Shown here piece after piece: positions 36,155 through 45,643 of a stretch of DNA of 64,000 nucleotides. The first letter of the stretch is position 1. Every line of letters starts with the position of its first letter. Below the pieces are notes generated by a model that ran no database searches, was not told the DNA's origin, and worked only from the letters and a program-made list of their open reading frames with translations. The translations under genes were made by a program, and so were the position numbers. This DNA is from Endobugula sp047636495 (GTDB lineage Bacteria; Pseudomonadota; Gammaproteobacteria; Pseudomonadales; Cellvibrionaceae): the NCBI GenBank assembly GCA_047636495.1, contig JBLILH010000012.1:33872-97871 (forward strand), in the 5' to 3' direction.

Positions 36155-37177
36155 GTGCAAGATTTATTATCACAAGATGAAATTGATGCGTTATTACATG
36201 GCGTAGATGATGGCGATATTGATACTGGCGGTGATATGTCTCCAGGTGTGGTTAACGCTTATGATTTAACCACACAAGATCGAATCGTTCGTGGTCGTAT
36301 GCCGACACTGGAAATGATTAACGAACGTTTTGCACGGTATACACGCATCAGTATGTTCAACTTGTTACGCCGCACAGCTGATGTCTCCGTAGGGGGCATT
36401 AATATTCAAAAATTTGGTGAATATGTGCATACGCTGTATGTTCCTACTAGTCTCAATATGGTTAAGTTTCGCCCATTAAGAGGTACAGCCCTTGTCGTAT
36501 TCGATGCTAAATTAGTCTTTAAACTTGTCGATAATTTTTTTGGTGGCGACGGTCGCCATGCAAAAATTGAAGGTAGAGAGTTTACACCGACCGAATTACG
36601 CGTTGTACGTATTGTACTTGATCAAGCTTTTATCGATATGAAAGAAGCTTGGCGGGCCATATTACCTCTTGACTTCGAACACGTTAATTCTGAAGTGAAT
36701 CCATCAATGGCGAATATTGTTAGTCCCAGTGAAGTGGTGGTGGTAAGTAGTTTTCATGTTGAACTAGACGGAGGGGGGGGGGAAATGCACGTTACCATCC
36801 CTTACGCTATGATTGAGCCCATCAGAGAAATGTTAGACGCTGGTTTACAAAGTGATAGCGATGAAAGAGACGATCGTTGGATCAATTCTCTACGCGAGGA
36901 TATTATGCAGGCGAGCGTCCAGTTAGAAACAAAATTTGTTCAGTCGAAAATACTACTGCGCGATATCGTTGATTTGAAAAACGGCGATGTTATTCCTGTT
37001 GAGTTACCCGACGAATACATCACTAAGGCAAATGGCGTGCCCATGTTTAAAGTCGATATTGGGCAAAGCAAAGGTAACTTCGCACTAAAAGTAAACGAAA
37101 TTATTAAGCGAACAAGAGCGAATGTAATTTCGCCCATTATGAAGTTAGCAGAAAAACAAGGGGCGAAAAATGAGTGA
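36155..37177 (+). CDS. fliM: Flagellar motor switch protein FliM
   Basis: 340 residues from a GTG start with AAGGT upstream. The N-terminal CheY-P docking peptide (L-L-S-Q-D-E-I-D-A-L-L) is intact. The CheC-like middle domain follows, with C-terminal SpoA-like domain (L-L-R-D-I-V-D-L-K-N-G-D-V-I-P-V). The conserved Gly-rich turn L-D-G-G-G-G-E is encoded by a G10 homopolymer at 36773-36782, a likely slippage site. Overlaps fliN by eight bases. Confidence 0.95.
   Translation: MQDLLSQDEIDALLHGVDDGDIDTGGDMSPGVVNAYDLTTQDRIVRGRMPTLEMINERFARYTRISMFNLLRRTADVSVGGINIQKFGEYVHTLYVPTSLNMVKFRPLRGTALVVFDAKLVFKLVDNFFGGDGRHAKIEGREFTPTELRVVRIVLDQAFIDMKEAWRAILPLDFEHVNSEVNPSMANIVSPSEVVVVSSFHVELDGGGGEMHVTIPYAMIEPIREMLDAGLQSDSDERDDRWINSLREDIMQASVQLETKFVQSKILLRDIVDLKNGDVIPVELPDEYITKANGVPMFKVDIGQSKGNFALKVNEIIKRTRANVISPIMKLAEKQGAKNE
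36773..36782 (+). repeat. G10 homopolymer inside fliM
   Basis: Ten consecutive G encode four glycines at a conserved FliM turn. In an AT-leaning gene this GGG codon run is unusual, and gain or loss of one G would truncate FliM about 60% of the way in. Confidence 0.9.
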
Positions 37178-37601
37178 AGATGATGTTAATGATAACCCTG
37201 AAAAGGCATCTGAAGATGACGATTGGGCCGCAGCAATGCAGGAACAAGAAGTTTCGGAGGCGCAAGCAAGCGCAAAGGATGATACCGACTCTTTAGGATT
37301 TGAGGAGTTTGATAATAAACCTACAGCGGGGACAGCAGTTTCTCCTGAAATAGATATTATTTTAGATATCCCCGTCACTATATCGATGGAGGTGGGTAGT
37401 ACATCAATTACTATTCGTAACTTACTCCAGCTAAACCAAGGGTCAGTTATCGAGCTTGATCGCTTAGCGGGTGAGCCTCTAAATGTTTTGGTGAATGGCA
37501 CACTGATAGCTCATGGAGAAGTGGTTGTTGTAAATGAGAAATTCGGTATTCGCATGACCGACGTGATTAGCCCAGCAGAAAGAATTAAAAAATTGAGTTA
37601 A
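37170..37601 (+). CDS. fliN: Flagellar motor switch protein FliN
   Basis: 143 residues. Acidic variable N-terminus (about 65 residues), then a C-terminal SpoA domain (I-L-D-I-P-V-T-I-S-M-E-V-G; L-N-Q-G-S-V-I-E-L-D-R-L-A-G-E-P-L; V-N-E-K-F-G-I-R-M-T-D-V). Forms the C-ring base with FliM and a docking site for FliH. Start overlaps fliM, so translation is coupled. Confidence 0.95.
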   Translation: MSEDDVNDNPEKASEDDDWAAAMQEQEVSEAQASAKDDTDSLGFEEFDNKPTAGTAVSPEIDIILDIPVTISMEVGSTSITIRNLLQLNQGSVIELDRLAGEPLNVLVNGTLIAHGEVVVVNEKFGIRMTDVISPAERIKKLS

Positions 37602-37673
37602 GTGTTCATTAAAACTACATTCAAAATGTCGACATAAAAAATATTGCATGAATAATAATTTAGGTTTTGGACC

Positions 37674-38267
37674 ATGGCTAATAATAATAAAATAGTGAAT
37701 ATGTCAATATTTTTTGGTTTAGTATTGATATTTTTTTCTACATTCAGCTTTTCACAAAGCGAAGAAAAATTGATTGGAAATTCTATATCGGAGATCAATA
37801 CGGTCACTTCTTCCGCTAGCCAAATACAACCTCCCGAAGCAGTGAAAGGTACAACCCATAAACTACCTAACTACGGGAAAAAAATTGCAGAAATGCTGCT
37901 CTATCTTGGCCTTATTGTAGGGCTGATATTTTTTTTGGCATGGATGGTGAAAAAAGCAGGCCATAATCGCCTTTCTCACACTCAGTTAATGAAAGTGACA
38001 GCTTGTTTACCACTATCCACTAAGGAAAAGCTGATGGTAGTGCAAATCGGTGATGAGCAGGTGGTGATTGGTGTAGCCCCTGGGTTTGTTGGGCATATTA
38101 TGTCGCTGAAGCAACCATTAGTGGTTGAGGCTAGTAATGCAGCGGATAAATCCTCTGCCGAGGAGAAAAAGAGAGAAGTGCAAGATATAAAAAAAACAAT
38201 AGGGTCGGCAAGTTTCGCCACATTACTTTCACGTCTCCAGCAGGGTAAAGAATACAATGATAAATAG
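37674..38267 (+). CDS. fliO: Flagellar biosynthetic protein FliO
   Basis: 197 residues: N-terminal hydrophobic signal-like segment (M-S-I-F-F-G-L-V-L-I-F-F), a second membrane helix near residues 80-100 (L-L-Y-L-G-L-I-V-G-L-I-F-F), and a small cytoplasmic domain (Q-L-M-K-V-T-A-C-L-P-L-S-T-K-E-K-L-M-V-V). Chaperones assembly of the FliP ring. Poorly conserved family; context secures it. Overlaps fliP by 11 bases. Confidence 0.88.
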   Translation: MANNNKIVNMSIFFGLVLIFFSTFSFSQSEEKLIGNSISEINTVTSSASQIQPPEAVKGTTHKLPNYGKKIAEMLLYLGLIVGLIFFLAWMVKKAGHNRLSHTQLMKVTACLPLSTKEKLMVVQIGDEQVVIGVAPGFVGHIMSLKQPLVVEASNAADKSSAEEKKREVQDIKKTIGSASFATLLSRLQQGKEYNDK

Positions 38268-39126
38268 CCCTACTGTTGAGTCCTTTCTTTATTTATTATC
38301 GAGTGTATTCAAATATAGAGTAAAAACGACGATTTTATTACTTTTTTTGATATTATTTTGTAGCGTTTTTTCTATGCCAGTATTTGCCCAAGATACATCA
38401 GCTACCAACAACACTACATCGTCTATTAACAAAACAATGGGGGGCTTTCCTGATTTATCAGCGATTACCTTAACGACCAATGACGACGGTAGCCAAGAAT
38501 ACTCCATCAGTATTCAGGTTTTATTGTTGATGACAACATTGACGTTTATTCCGGCCATATTGTTAATGATGACGTCATTTACCCGTATCATCATCGTTTT
38601 TGCCATTTTACGTCAAGCATTGGGTTTGCAGCAGTCGCCCTCGAATCAAATTTTAATAGGCATGACATTATTTCTGACACTTTTTATCATGACTCCGGTC
38701 ATTAACGAGGTGAATGAAAACGCGCTCCAGCCTTATCTTGCAGAGCAAATTTCTTCTGACCAAGCAATTGATAATGTAATCGGGCCATTTCATCGTTTTA
38801 TGATGGGACAAACACGAGAAAGTGACCTAAAATTATTTATGGATATCGCCGATGTTTCTGCAGTAGATACGGCAGATCAAGTGCCGTTAAGAGTATTGAT
38901 CCCATCGTTTATTACCAGTGAATTAAAAACAGCATTTCAAATAGGATTTATTTTATTTATTCCATTCTTAGTCATTGATTTAGTCGTTGCCAGTGTATTG
39001 ATGGCTATGGGTATGATGATGTTGTCACCGTTAATTATCTCTTTGCCTTTTAAATTAATGTTATTTGTTTTAGTTGATGGTTGGGCCATGCTAATGGGTA
39101 CACTAGCGACTAGTTTTGGTATTTGA
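38257..39126 (+). CDS. fliP: Flagellar export gate protein FliP
   Basis: 289 residues. A cleavable-looking signal sequence (about residues 20-44) is followed by four membrane helices. Signatures F-I-P-A-I-L-L-M-M-T-S-F-T-R-I and A-L-G-L-Q-Q-S-P-S-N-Q are present, as is the C-terminal M-G-M-M-M-L-S-P. Five copies of FliP form the core of the export pore with FliQ and FliR. Confidence 0.95.
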   Translation: MINSPTVESFLYLLSSVFKYRVKTTILLLFLILFCSVFSMPVFAQDTSATNNTTSSINKTMGGFPDLSAITLTTNDDGSQEYSISIQVLLLMTTLTFIPAILLMMTSFTRIIIVFAILRQALGLQQSPSNQILIGMTLFLTLFIMTPVINEVNENALQPYLAEQISSDQAIDNVIGPFHRFMMGQTRESDLKLFMDIADVSAVDTADQVPLRVLIPSFITSELKTAFQIGFILFIPFLVIDLVVASVLMAMGMMMLSPLIISLPFKLMLFVLVDGWAMLMGTLATSFGI

Positions 39127-39154
39127 TAAGATTGATATTAGGAGAAGAGTTGCT

Positions 39155-39424
39155 ATGACACCTGAAGTGGTTATGGAATTATTTGGTAGAGCGCTATATT
39201 TAACCGTATTAATGGTAACGTTAATTGTCGGTCCGGGTTTATGCGTAGGCTTGATTGTCAGTATGTTTCAAGCGGCGACACAGATCAATGAACAGACCTT
39301 AAGTTTTTTACCTCGATTAATCATTACGTTATTTGCAATTATGTTTTTAGGTGGTTGGTTAATTACACAATTTACAGATTTATTTAATGATCTTTTCTTG
39401 AATATTCCACTGCTTATTGGTTAA
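39155..39424 (+). CDS. fliQ: Flagellar export gate protein FliQ
   Basis: 89 residues from ATG 39155, fixed by AGGAG about ten bases upstream and matching the family length; the frame is open a little further. Two membrane helices, with conserved M-F-Q-A-A-T-Q-I-N-E-Q-T-L-S-F and P-R-L. Wraps the FliP5R1 pore. Confidence 0.95.
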   Translation: MTPEVVMELFGRALYLTVLMVTLIVGPGLCVGLIVSMFQAATQINEQTLSFLPRLIITLFAIMFLGGWLITQFTDLFNDLFLNIPLLIG

Positions 39425-39491
39425 CGACAATGTGTAATATAATCGATAAAATAGTGCATAAAATTATTGATAGGGCCATTATTAGATCACC

Positions 39492-40268
39492 ATGCTTAAT
39501 CTTCTTGAATCAGATGTGTTGTCCTGGGTAAGCCAGTATTTCTTACCTTTAGTACGTCTTTCTGCTTTTTTTCTTTCAGCCCCTATCTTTAGTGTACGTA
39601 TTGTTTCTACCCGTATACGTCTCGTATTGTCTTTGTCAGTGACTATTCTTATTGTTCCTATACTACCGGCTGTGCCGCTGATCGACGGCGTCAGTCTATC
39701 GACCGCAATTATTATTGCACAGCAAATATTAATTGGTGTCGCACTTGGCTTTACATTCCAGGTTGTTTTTCAGGTGTTCGTCCTCACCGGCCAATATATC
39801 GCTATGAAGTTAGGTTTAGGTTTTGCTTCGATGAATGATCCTAGTAATGGCGTGAGTGTAACGATTGTCTCACAGTTTTATTTGCTGACGACGACGCTTT
39901 TATTTTTAAGCTTTAACGGCCATCTGGTGTTAATTCAAATACTAGTGAATAGTTTTACCGAAATACCTATTGGCGAAGGTGGTATTAGCACGAGTAACTT
40001 ATATCGCATCGTCGAGTTTGGTGGCTGGATGTTTGGCAGCGCTTTAGTCATTTCTATGCCTGTATTAACTGCCTTGTTAGTGGTGAATAGTGCGTTTGGT
40101 GTGATGAGTCGTTCTGCACCACAAATGAATATTTTTGCAGTGGGCTTCCCCATTACACTGATCTTTGGGTTAATGATTATGTGGGTAGGATTTCCAGCGT
40201 TTCTATTTTCCTTTGAACAATTTGTTGATGAAGGCATTGCTTTTGCAATCACGTTACTAACGCCATAA
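39492..40268 (+). CDS. fliR: Flagellar export gate protein FliR
   Basis: 258 residues, about six hydrophobic helices, with conserved S-A-P-I-F-S and G-L-G-F-A-S-M-N-D-P segments. Completes the FliPQR gate. The 165-base gap to flhB shows no hairpin or sigma-54 site, so the same transcript may continue. Confidence 0.94.
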   Translation: MLNLLESDVLSWVSQYFLPLVRLSAFFLSAPIFSVRIVSTRIRLVLSLSVTILIVPILPAVPLIDGVSLSTAIIIAQQILIGVALGFTFQVVFQVFVLTGQYIAMKLGLGFASMNDPSNGVSVTIVSQFYLLTTTLLFLSFNGHLVLIQILVNSFTEIPIGEGGISTSNLYRIVEFGGWMFGSALVISMPVLTALLVVNSAFGVMSRSAPQMNIFAVGFPITLIFGLMIMWVGFPAFLFSFEQFVDEGIAFAITLLTP

Positions 40269-40433
40269 AAATGACGTGTTGTGATAATAGTTATTTCGAC
40301 TGTTTAAGATTTTTTTTGTCGATCGAAACCTTCAATGTCACTGTAAATTATTCTATAAATAGGTTTTCTTTATTCCACATCGATTTTTCTCTAGTGAGAA
40401 AATACCTTTACATAAAAGATAGCGAGATCTTCT

Positions 40434-41567
40434 ATGTCAGAAAATGATAGTAGTCAGGAAAAAACAGAAGAGGCTACACCAAAAAAAGCCGACAAAGCGA
40501 AAGAAGATGGCCAAATTCCTCGGTCCAAAGAATTAATTACGACAACAGTATTATTAGCAGGCACTATCGGCTTATGGCTGTTCGGAGGGATACTCGCTAA
40601 CAGTCTGATGGATATTGCGAAACTCAACTTCGCAATACCTAGGGAGGCTGTTTTTGATGTTGAGTATATGTTTGGTAATTTAGGACAGTCATTTTACGAT
40701 GCCTTCCTAGCACTCATTCCTATATTCTCTATTTTATTAATTGCCGCCATTGTTGGTCCTATTGCTTTAGGGGGCTGGTTATTTAGTGGGAAATCAATGA
40801 TGCCGAAATTCAGTCGCATGAGTCCTGCCGCCGGTTTAAAGCGCATGTTTTCAATGAATGCACTAATTGAGTTAGCGAAAGCCTTAGCGAAAGTAGTGCT
40901 AATTATCGTGCTTTCTTTGATACTACTAAAAAGTCTCGAAGGCAATTTAATGAGCCTTGCTTACGAAGATATTCGTACTTCCATCTTACATTCTTTAGAC
41001 ATTAGTGTGTGGGCAGCACTGGCATTGTCCTTGGTGACTATTTTAATCGCTATTGTCGATATCCCGGTTCAAATTTTTGAAAACTCAAAAAAATTGAAAA
41101 TGACTTTGCAAGAAGTTAAAGATGAAATGAAGGATACCGATGGTAAACCGGAGGTTAAAAGTAAGATTAGACAATTACAACAAGAAGTGGCAAATAGAAA
41201 AATGATGGGCGAAGTACCCGAAGCTGATGTAGTGATTACCAACCCGACTCATTATGCTATAGCGATAAAATATAATCCTGATTCAATGGAAACCCCTATC
41301 GTCGTCGCAAAGGGAGTAGAGCATGTTGCTTTTAGAATCAGAGACGTTGCTAAAGAGCACGGTGTCGACATCATTGAATCGCCTGTGCTGGCGCGTGCAA
41401 TTTACAATACCACTAAAATAGATGAATCAATTCCAAAAGGACTATATGTGGCGGTCGCCAAAGTATTGGCATATGTCTTCCAGTTGCGTAACTTTAAACG
41501 TGGTATTGCCCAACGGCCATCATTCCCTTACTCGGTAGACGTGCCTGACGATTTATATTTCGACTAG
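40434..41567 (+). CDS. flhB: Flagellar export switch protein FlhB
   Basis: 377 residues: four membrane helices and a cytoplasmic domain that cleaves itself at N-P-T-H, here residues 270-273 (T-N-P-T-H-Y-A). Cleavage changes export from rod/hook to filament substrates. N-terminus S-Q-E-K-T-E-E-A-T-P-K-K is the family signature. Confidence 0.95.
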   Translation: MSENDSSQEKTEEATPKKADKAKEDGQIPRSKELITTTVLLAGTIGLWLFGGILANSLMDIAKLNFAIPREAVFDVEYMFGNLGQSFYDAFLALIPIFSILLIAAIVGPIALGGWLFSGKSMMPKFSRMSPAAGLKRMFSMNALIELAKALAKVVLIIVLSLILLKSLEGNLMSLAYEDIRTSILHSLDISVWAALALSLVTILIAIVDIPVQIFENSKKLKMTLQEVKDEMKDTDGKPEVKSKIRQLQQEVANRKMMGEVPEADVVITNPTHYAIAIKYNPDSMETPIVVAKGVEHVAFRIRDVAKEHGVDIIESPVLARAIYNTTKIDESIPKGLYVAVAKVLAYVFQLRNFKRGIAQRPSFPYSVDVPDDLYFD

Positions 41568-41576
41568 CTACCGATG

Positions 41577-41592
41577 AGGCACACTTCTTGCG
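41577..41592 (+). promoter_or_regulatory. Sigma-54 promoter of flhA
   Basis: AGGCAC, five bases, TTGCG keeps GGCAC and TTGC at exact spacing; only the flanking bases differ from consensus. 44 bases before the flhA ATG. Confidence 0.7.
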
Positions 41593-41636
41593 ACAGCAAA
41601 GGTAATTATTCATAAGAGTCAATAAAGCGACACACT

Positions 41637-43850
41637 ATGCAGCTACCTTCTTTTAGTCAGTTCTCTTTTCCTGATCGCCAGACTGCGTTCAACAATGTGC
41701 GTAGCGCGAGCTCGGGAAATTTTGGCATCCCTTTAGCACTGCTGACATTGTTAGGCATGATGATGCTGCCATTACCAGCATTTTTGCTTGATGTCTTTTT
41801 CTCTTTTAACATTGCGTTATCGATCGTGGTGTTGTTGGTGGGTGTTTATGCGTTACGCCCATTAGATTTTGCTGTTTTCCCCACCATTTTATTACTTGCG
41901 ACCTTATTGCGCTTAGCACTCAATGTGGCGTCTACTCGCGTCGTATTATTAGAAGGGCACAATGGCGGCGATGCTGCAGGCAAAGTGATTCAAGCATTTG
42001 GCGAAGTCGTTATTGGTGGTAACTATGCAGTTGGTTTAGTCATCTTTTTGATTCTTATTATTATCAATTTCGTGGTGGTGACTAAAGGTGCTGGACGTAT
42101 CTCAGAAGTGAGTGCGCGTTTTACTTTGGACGCTATGCCCGGTAAGCAAATGGCCATTGATGCAGATTTAAATGCGGGCATCATTGATCAAGAAGAGGCC
42201 AAACAGAGAAGACATGATGTGTCTAGTGAGGCGGATTTTTATGGTGCTATGGACGGCGCCAGTAAATTTGTTCGTGGTGATGCTATAGCGGGCATCCTCA
42301 TTTTAATCATCAACATTATTGGAGGCTTAGGCATCGGTATGATGCAGCATGACCTAGAGTTTTCCGATGCAGTTGAAAAATATATTTTACTGACTATTGG
42401 CGACGGTCTGGTGGCACAAATTCCATCACTATTGCTATCAGTTTCTGCTGCGATTATGGTGACGCGAGTTAACAGTGCCGAAGATATGCGTGCACAAATT
42501 ATGCGTCAAATGTTTGATACACCAAGAGCACTGGGGATTTCCTCGGGCGTACTTTTTCTAATGGGCGTCATCCCAGGAATGCCTCATGTGGCATTCCTGG
42601 GTTTATCCGCTGCATGCGCCGGTCTTGCATACGTAGTGCATTATCGTAATCAACAAGGCATGGTTGAAGAAGTTTCCGCTGGTGCATCCGGCGGCGGCCA
42701 AACCCACAGCACGTCAAATAATAATCCCATGTCAAATACTGCAACATTACCCGCCGGTAATAACGCCTCACTCATAGAAGGGAGAACAGAGTCAGCCGAG
42801 ATTAGTTGGGATGACGTTATGCCCATCGACATTATCGGGTTAGAGGTCGGTTACCGTCTTATTCCTTTGGTAGACAAATCTCAAGGGGGTGAATTACTCG
42901 GACGCATCAAAGGTGTGCGTAAAAAGCTATCACAAGATGTAGGTTTTTTAATTCCCTCTGTGCATATTCGCGATAATCTTGATTTATTACCTAACCAGTA
43001 CCGTATTACATTGATGGGGGTTAATTTAGGTGAGGCAGAAGTTTTTCTGGGTAAAGACTTAGCCATTAACCCCGGTCAAGTATTTGGTTCTATAGAAGGG
43101 CAGCCCACCACAGATCCTGCATTTGGCTTAGAGGCTGTGTGGGTGGACTCTCACCATAAAGATAAAGCGCAAACTTTAGGATATACCGTGGTCGATGTTA
43201 GCACGGTAATCGCTACCCACCTTAATCAAATCATGCAAAAACACAGCGATGAAATGTTAGGCCACGAAGATGTGCAACAGCTATTGGAGAACCTAGCGAA
43301 AAGCTCTCCCAAGTTAGTGGAAGAACTTACGCCTAATACGGTATCGATTAATATTTTACGCAAAGTACTGCAAAATTTATTACGTGAAAAAGTCTCTATT
43401 CGCGATTTCAGAAGCATAGCCGAATCCATTACAGGTTTTGGTGCATCGCAAAATGCTGATATGTTAACGGCGGCTTGTCGCCAATCCTTGTCCCGACAAA
43501 TAGTCCAGGGGATTGTGGGCAACACTAATGAGCTTGCGGTGATGACATTAGATCCCAGCTTGGAACAGTTATTGCTGAAGTCTATAGAGCAGGCACAGAA
43601 TTCTGGCGCGGACGTAGGCGCATTTATTGAGCCAACCATGGCGGAAAGATTACAGCAATCACTAATGGACACGGCCAGTAAACTAGAAATGGAAGGTAAA
43701 CCGCTGGTGCTGTTAGTGGCTGCACCGGTACGCTTAACGTTATCGAAATTTACGCGATTATTTATACCTGACATGCACGTAATGGCTTTTAACGAAGTCC
43801 CCGACAACAAACAGCTGGTTATAGAAGCGTCTATAGGCGTTGAAAGCTAA
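41637..43850 (+). CDS. flhA: Flagellar export gate protein FlhA
   Basis: 737 residues. The N-terminal half has about eight membrane helices with the FHIPEP-family loop (T-K-G-A-G-R-I-S-E-V-S-A-R-F-T-L-D-A-M-P-G-K-Q). A variable Ser/Asn-rich linker (about residues 345-385) precedes the cytoplasmic domain, which forms a nonameric ring receiving chaperone-substrate complexes. Length slightly above the usual 690-700 because of that linker. Confidence 0.95.
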   Translation: MQLPSFSQFSFPDRQTAFNNVRSASSGNFGIPLALLTLLGMMMLPLPAFLLDVFFSFNIALSIVVLLVGVYALRPLDFAVFPTILLLATLLRLALNVASTRVVLLEGHNGGDAAGKVIQAFGEVVIGGNYAVGLVIFLILIIINFVVVTKGAGRISEVSARFTLDAMPGKQMAIDADLNAGIIDQEEAKQRRHDVSSEADFYGAMDGASKFVRGDAIAGILILIINIIGGLGIGMMQHDLEFSDAVEKYILLTIGDGLVAQIPSLLLSVSAAIMVTRVNSAEDMRAQIMRQMFDTPRALGISSGVLFLMGVIPGMPHVAFLGLSAACAGLAYVVHYRNQQGMVEEVSAGASGGGQTHSTSNNNPMSNTATLPAGNNASLIEGRTESAEISWDDVMPIDIIGLEVGYRLIPLVDKSQGGELLGRIKGVRKKLSQDVGFLIPSVHIRDNLDLLPNQYRITLMGVNLGEAEVFLGKDLAINPGQVFGSIEGQPTTDPAFGLEAVWVDSHHKDKAQTLGYTVVDVSTVIATHLNQIMQKHSDEMLGHEDVQQLLENLAKSSPKLVEELTPNTVSINILRKVLQNLLREKVSIRDFRSIAESITGFGASQNADMLTAACRQSLSRQIVQGIVGNTNELAVMTLDPSLEQLLLKSIEQAQNSGADVGAFIEPTMAERLQQSLMDTASKLEMEGKPLVLLVAAPVRLTLSKFTRLFIPDMHVMAFNEVPDNKQLVIEASIGVES

Positions 43851-43885
43851 GAGATCTTAGATCTTTTTTACAGAGGAATACCGAT

Positions 43886-45523
43886 ATGCAAGCAAAACGT
43901 TTTATTGCAGCTGACATGCGCCGCGCCCTTGATATGGTGAAAGAAGAGTATGGTGAAGACGCCATGATCATTTCGACAGAGCGAACGGTAAAGGGTGTTG
44001 AATTAGTGGCTACCGGCGAAGCCGCATTAGATCAGCTTCAGCACAATGTATCGGCATCTGCCAATGTATCTGGCTCCATAATGACTGAGCGCCAGCAAAA
44101 CATTGTTACGGCTGCTACAGGTCTTAAGTCCGAGTTTCAGGCGATAGCCGCAGACTCGCTTCCTCAGGCAAGTCAGTTTTCGCAGTGCGCCACTACTTCG
44201 TCGAGAAGCTCGGTATATGCTCATCGATCTTCATCTCGTCACGGTAGTGACAATGACGTAGGCCCAGCATCAGGGAAAACCAAGCGGCAGCTTGCCGAAG
44301 AAATGGAGCTAGCCAATCGTAAAATGCAGGCAGCCCAGCAGGCTGATTCTATGACATTAGAAGATTGGGCAGATAAAGAATACGCTCAGCGACAAGCAAA
44401 GCGGCCAAAGCCACTAGTATCATTACCTCAATCGGTGTCAGAGCAGCAGGAACAGGAATGCTTCCAAGCTGAGCCGGAGCATACTTCACGTCTGCAAAAT
44501 GATGCTCTAGCATCATTCCAGCGTCAATCAATTTCTGAAGATAACGATATTCGCCGTCTTCATAATGAAATTGCAGAAATGCGTGAGACACTTGAAATGC
44601 AATTAATACATATGGCGGACATGCAAGAACGTCAAATTACTGGCATGGATAAAATAAAAGGTACGACAGACGACTCTGAACTTACGCAAAATAATATTGA
44701 TCAATTAGAGCTAAAAAAAATAAAAACCCAACTTGCCTTTCTATCTTTGCCCAAAGCCGCTAATGATAAAGTGGTCAAGTGCTTACAAAAAAAACCAATA
44801 TCTACTGCGAAAAAATCACTCTTGTGGGCCCATATTCTTACACAGGTATCAAGGCAAATCCCTAGCGATACCACAGACCCTGTATCTCAAGGGGGTATCT
44901 TTGCTTTTTTAGGGACAACTGGAGTCGGCAAAACCACCACTATTGCTAAGCTTGCCGCACGCTATGTAATGGAGAACAGTCCTGAAGATGTGGTCTTACT
45001 CACTACTGACAGACATCGTATTGCCGCACATAATCAATTAACATCCCTTGCCAAAGTATTGAACGTACGTGTTGAAATTGTCGATGAGTTAAATCACTTG
45101 CCTCACTATTTGGATCAACTGCAAGAGTACACCCTAATATTAATAGATACCCCCGGAATGGGGCATGCTGATCCATTGTTAAAACCACACCTCAATATAT
45201 TAGAAAAATGTGAGGCGTTACAAAAAGTTTTTGTGGTTCCCGCGAACAATCAATATCAAATGATCAAAGCCTCGTTGCATAGCTATGGTGTGTCTAACTT
45301 AGATTATTGCGTGATGACCAAGTTAGACGAGTGTGCTAGCTTAAGCGACGCGACCGGTGTATTGATTGAACACAATATTCCCTTGGCGTATATCACTGAT
45401 GGACAATCTGTTCCTGAAGATATTGCCATTCTTAAGGCCTCTGAATTTGTAGCACGAGGTGTTAACTTATTAAAACAGCAACGAAAAAACGAAGCGTATG
45501 AGCGCCAGCAACTCTCTCAGTAA
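43886..45523 (+). CDS. flhF: Signal-recognition-particle-type GTPase FlhF
   Basis: 545 residues. B domain, long charged middle region with coiled-coil segments, then the SRP-type G domain: P-loop G-T-T-G-V-G-K-T-T near residue 343, D-T-P-G-M-G (family usually D-T-A-G), and T-K-L-D-E. Sets the polar site and assembly of the flagellum. The N-terminus M-Q-A-K-R-F-I-A-A-D-M-R is typical. Confidence 0.94.
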   Translation: MQAKRFIAADMRRALDMVKEEYGEDAMIISTERTVKGVELVATGEAALDQLQHNVSASANVSGSIMTERQQNIVTAATGLKSEFQAIAADSLPQASQFSQCATTSSRSSVYAHRSSSRHGSDNDVGPASGKTKRQLAEEMELANRKMQAAQQADSMTLEDWADKEYAQRQAKRPKPLVSLPQSVSEQQEQECFQAEPEHTSRLQNDALASFQRQSISEDNDIRRLHNEIAEMRETLEMQLIHMADMQERQITGMDKIKGTTDDSELTQNNIDQLELKKIKTQLAFLSLPKAANDKVVKCLQKKPISTAKKSLLWAHILTQVSRQIPSDTTDPVSQGGIFAFLGTTGVGKTTTIAKLAARYVMENSPEDVVLLTTDRHRIAAHNQLTSLAKVLNVRVEIVDELNHLPHYLDQLQEYTLILIDTPGMGHADPLLKPHLNILEKCEALQKVFVVPANNQYQMIKASLHSYGVSNLDYCVMTKLDECASLSDATGVLIEHNIPLAYITDGQSVPEDIAILKASEFVARGVNLLKQQRKNEAYERQQLSQ

Positions 45524-45643
45524 TAAATTGAGTGTCTGTCTATCAAATGGCAGGCGATATTCAGTAAAGCAACTATACTGTGTTCAATGTACAATATTCT
45601 ATACGCAGTTAGAATCTTCATGATTATAGGAGCAAGGTAATCA

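Noticed and set aside
43226..43810. 194-codon minus-strand frame inside flhA
   Set aside because: Antisense shadow of a well-conserved gene.
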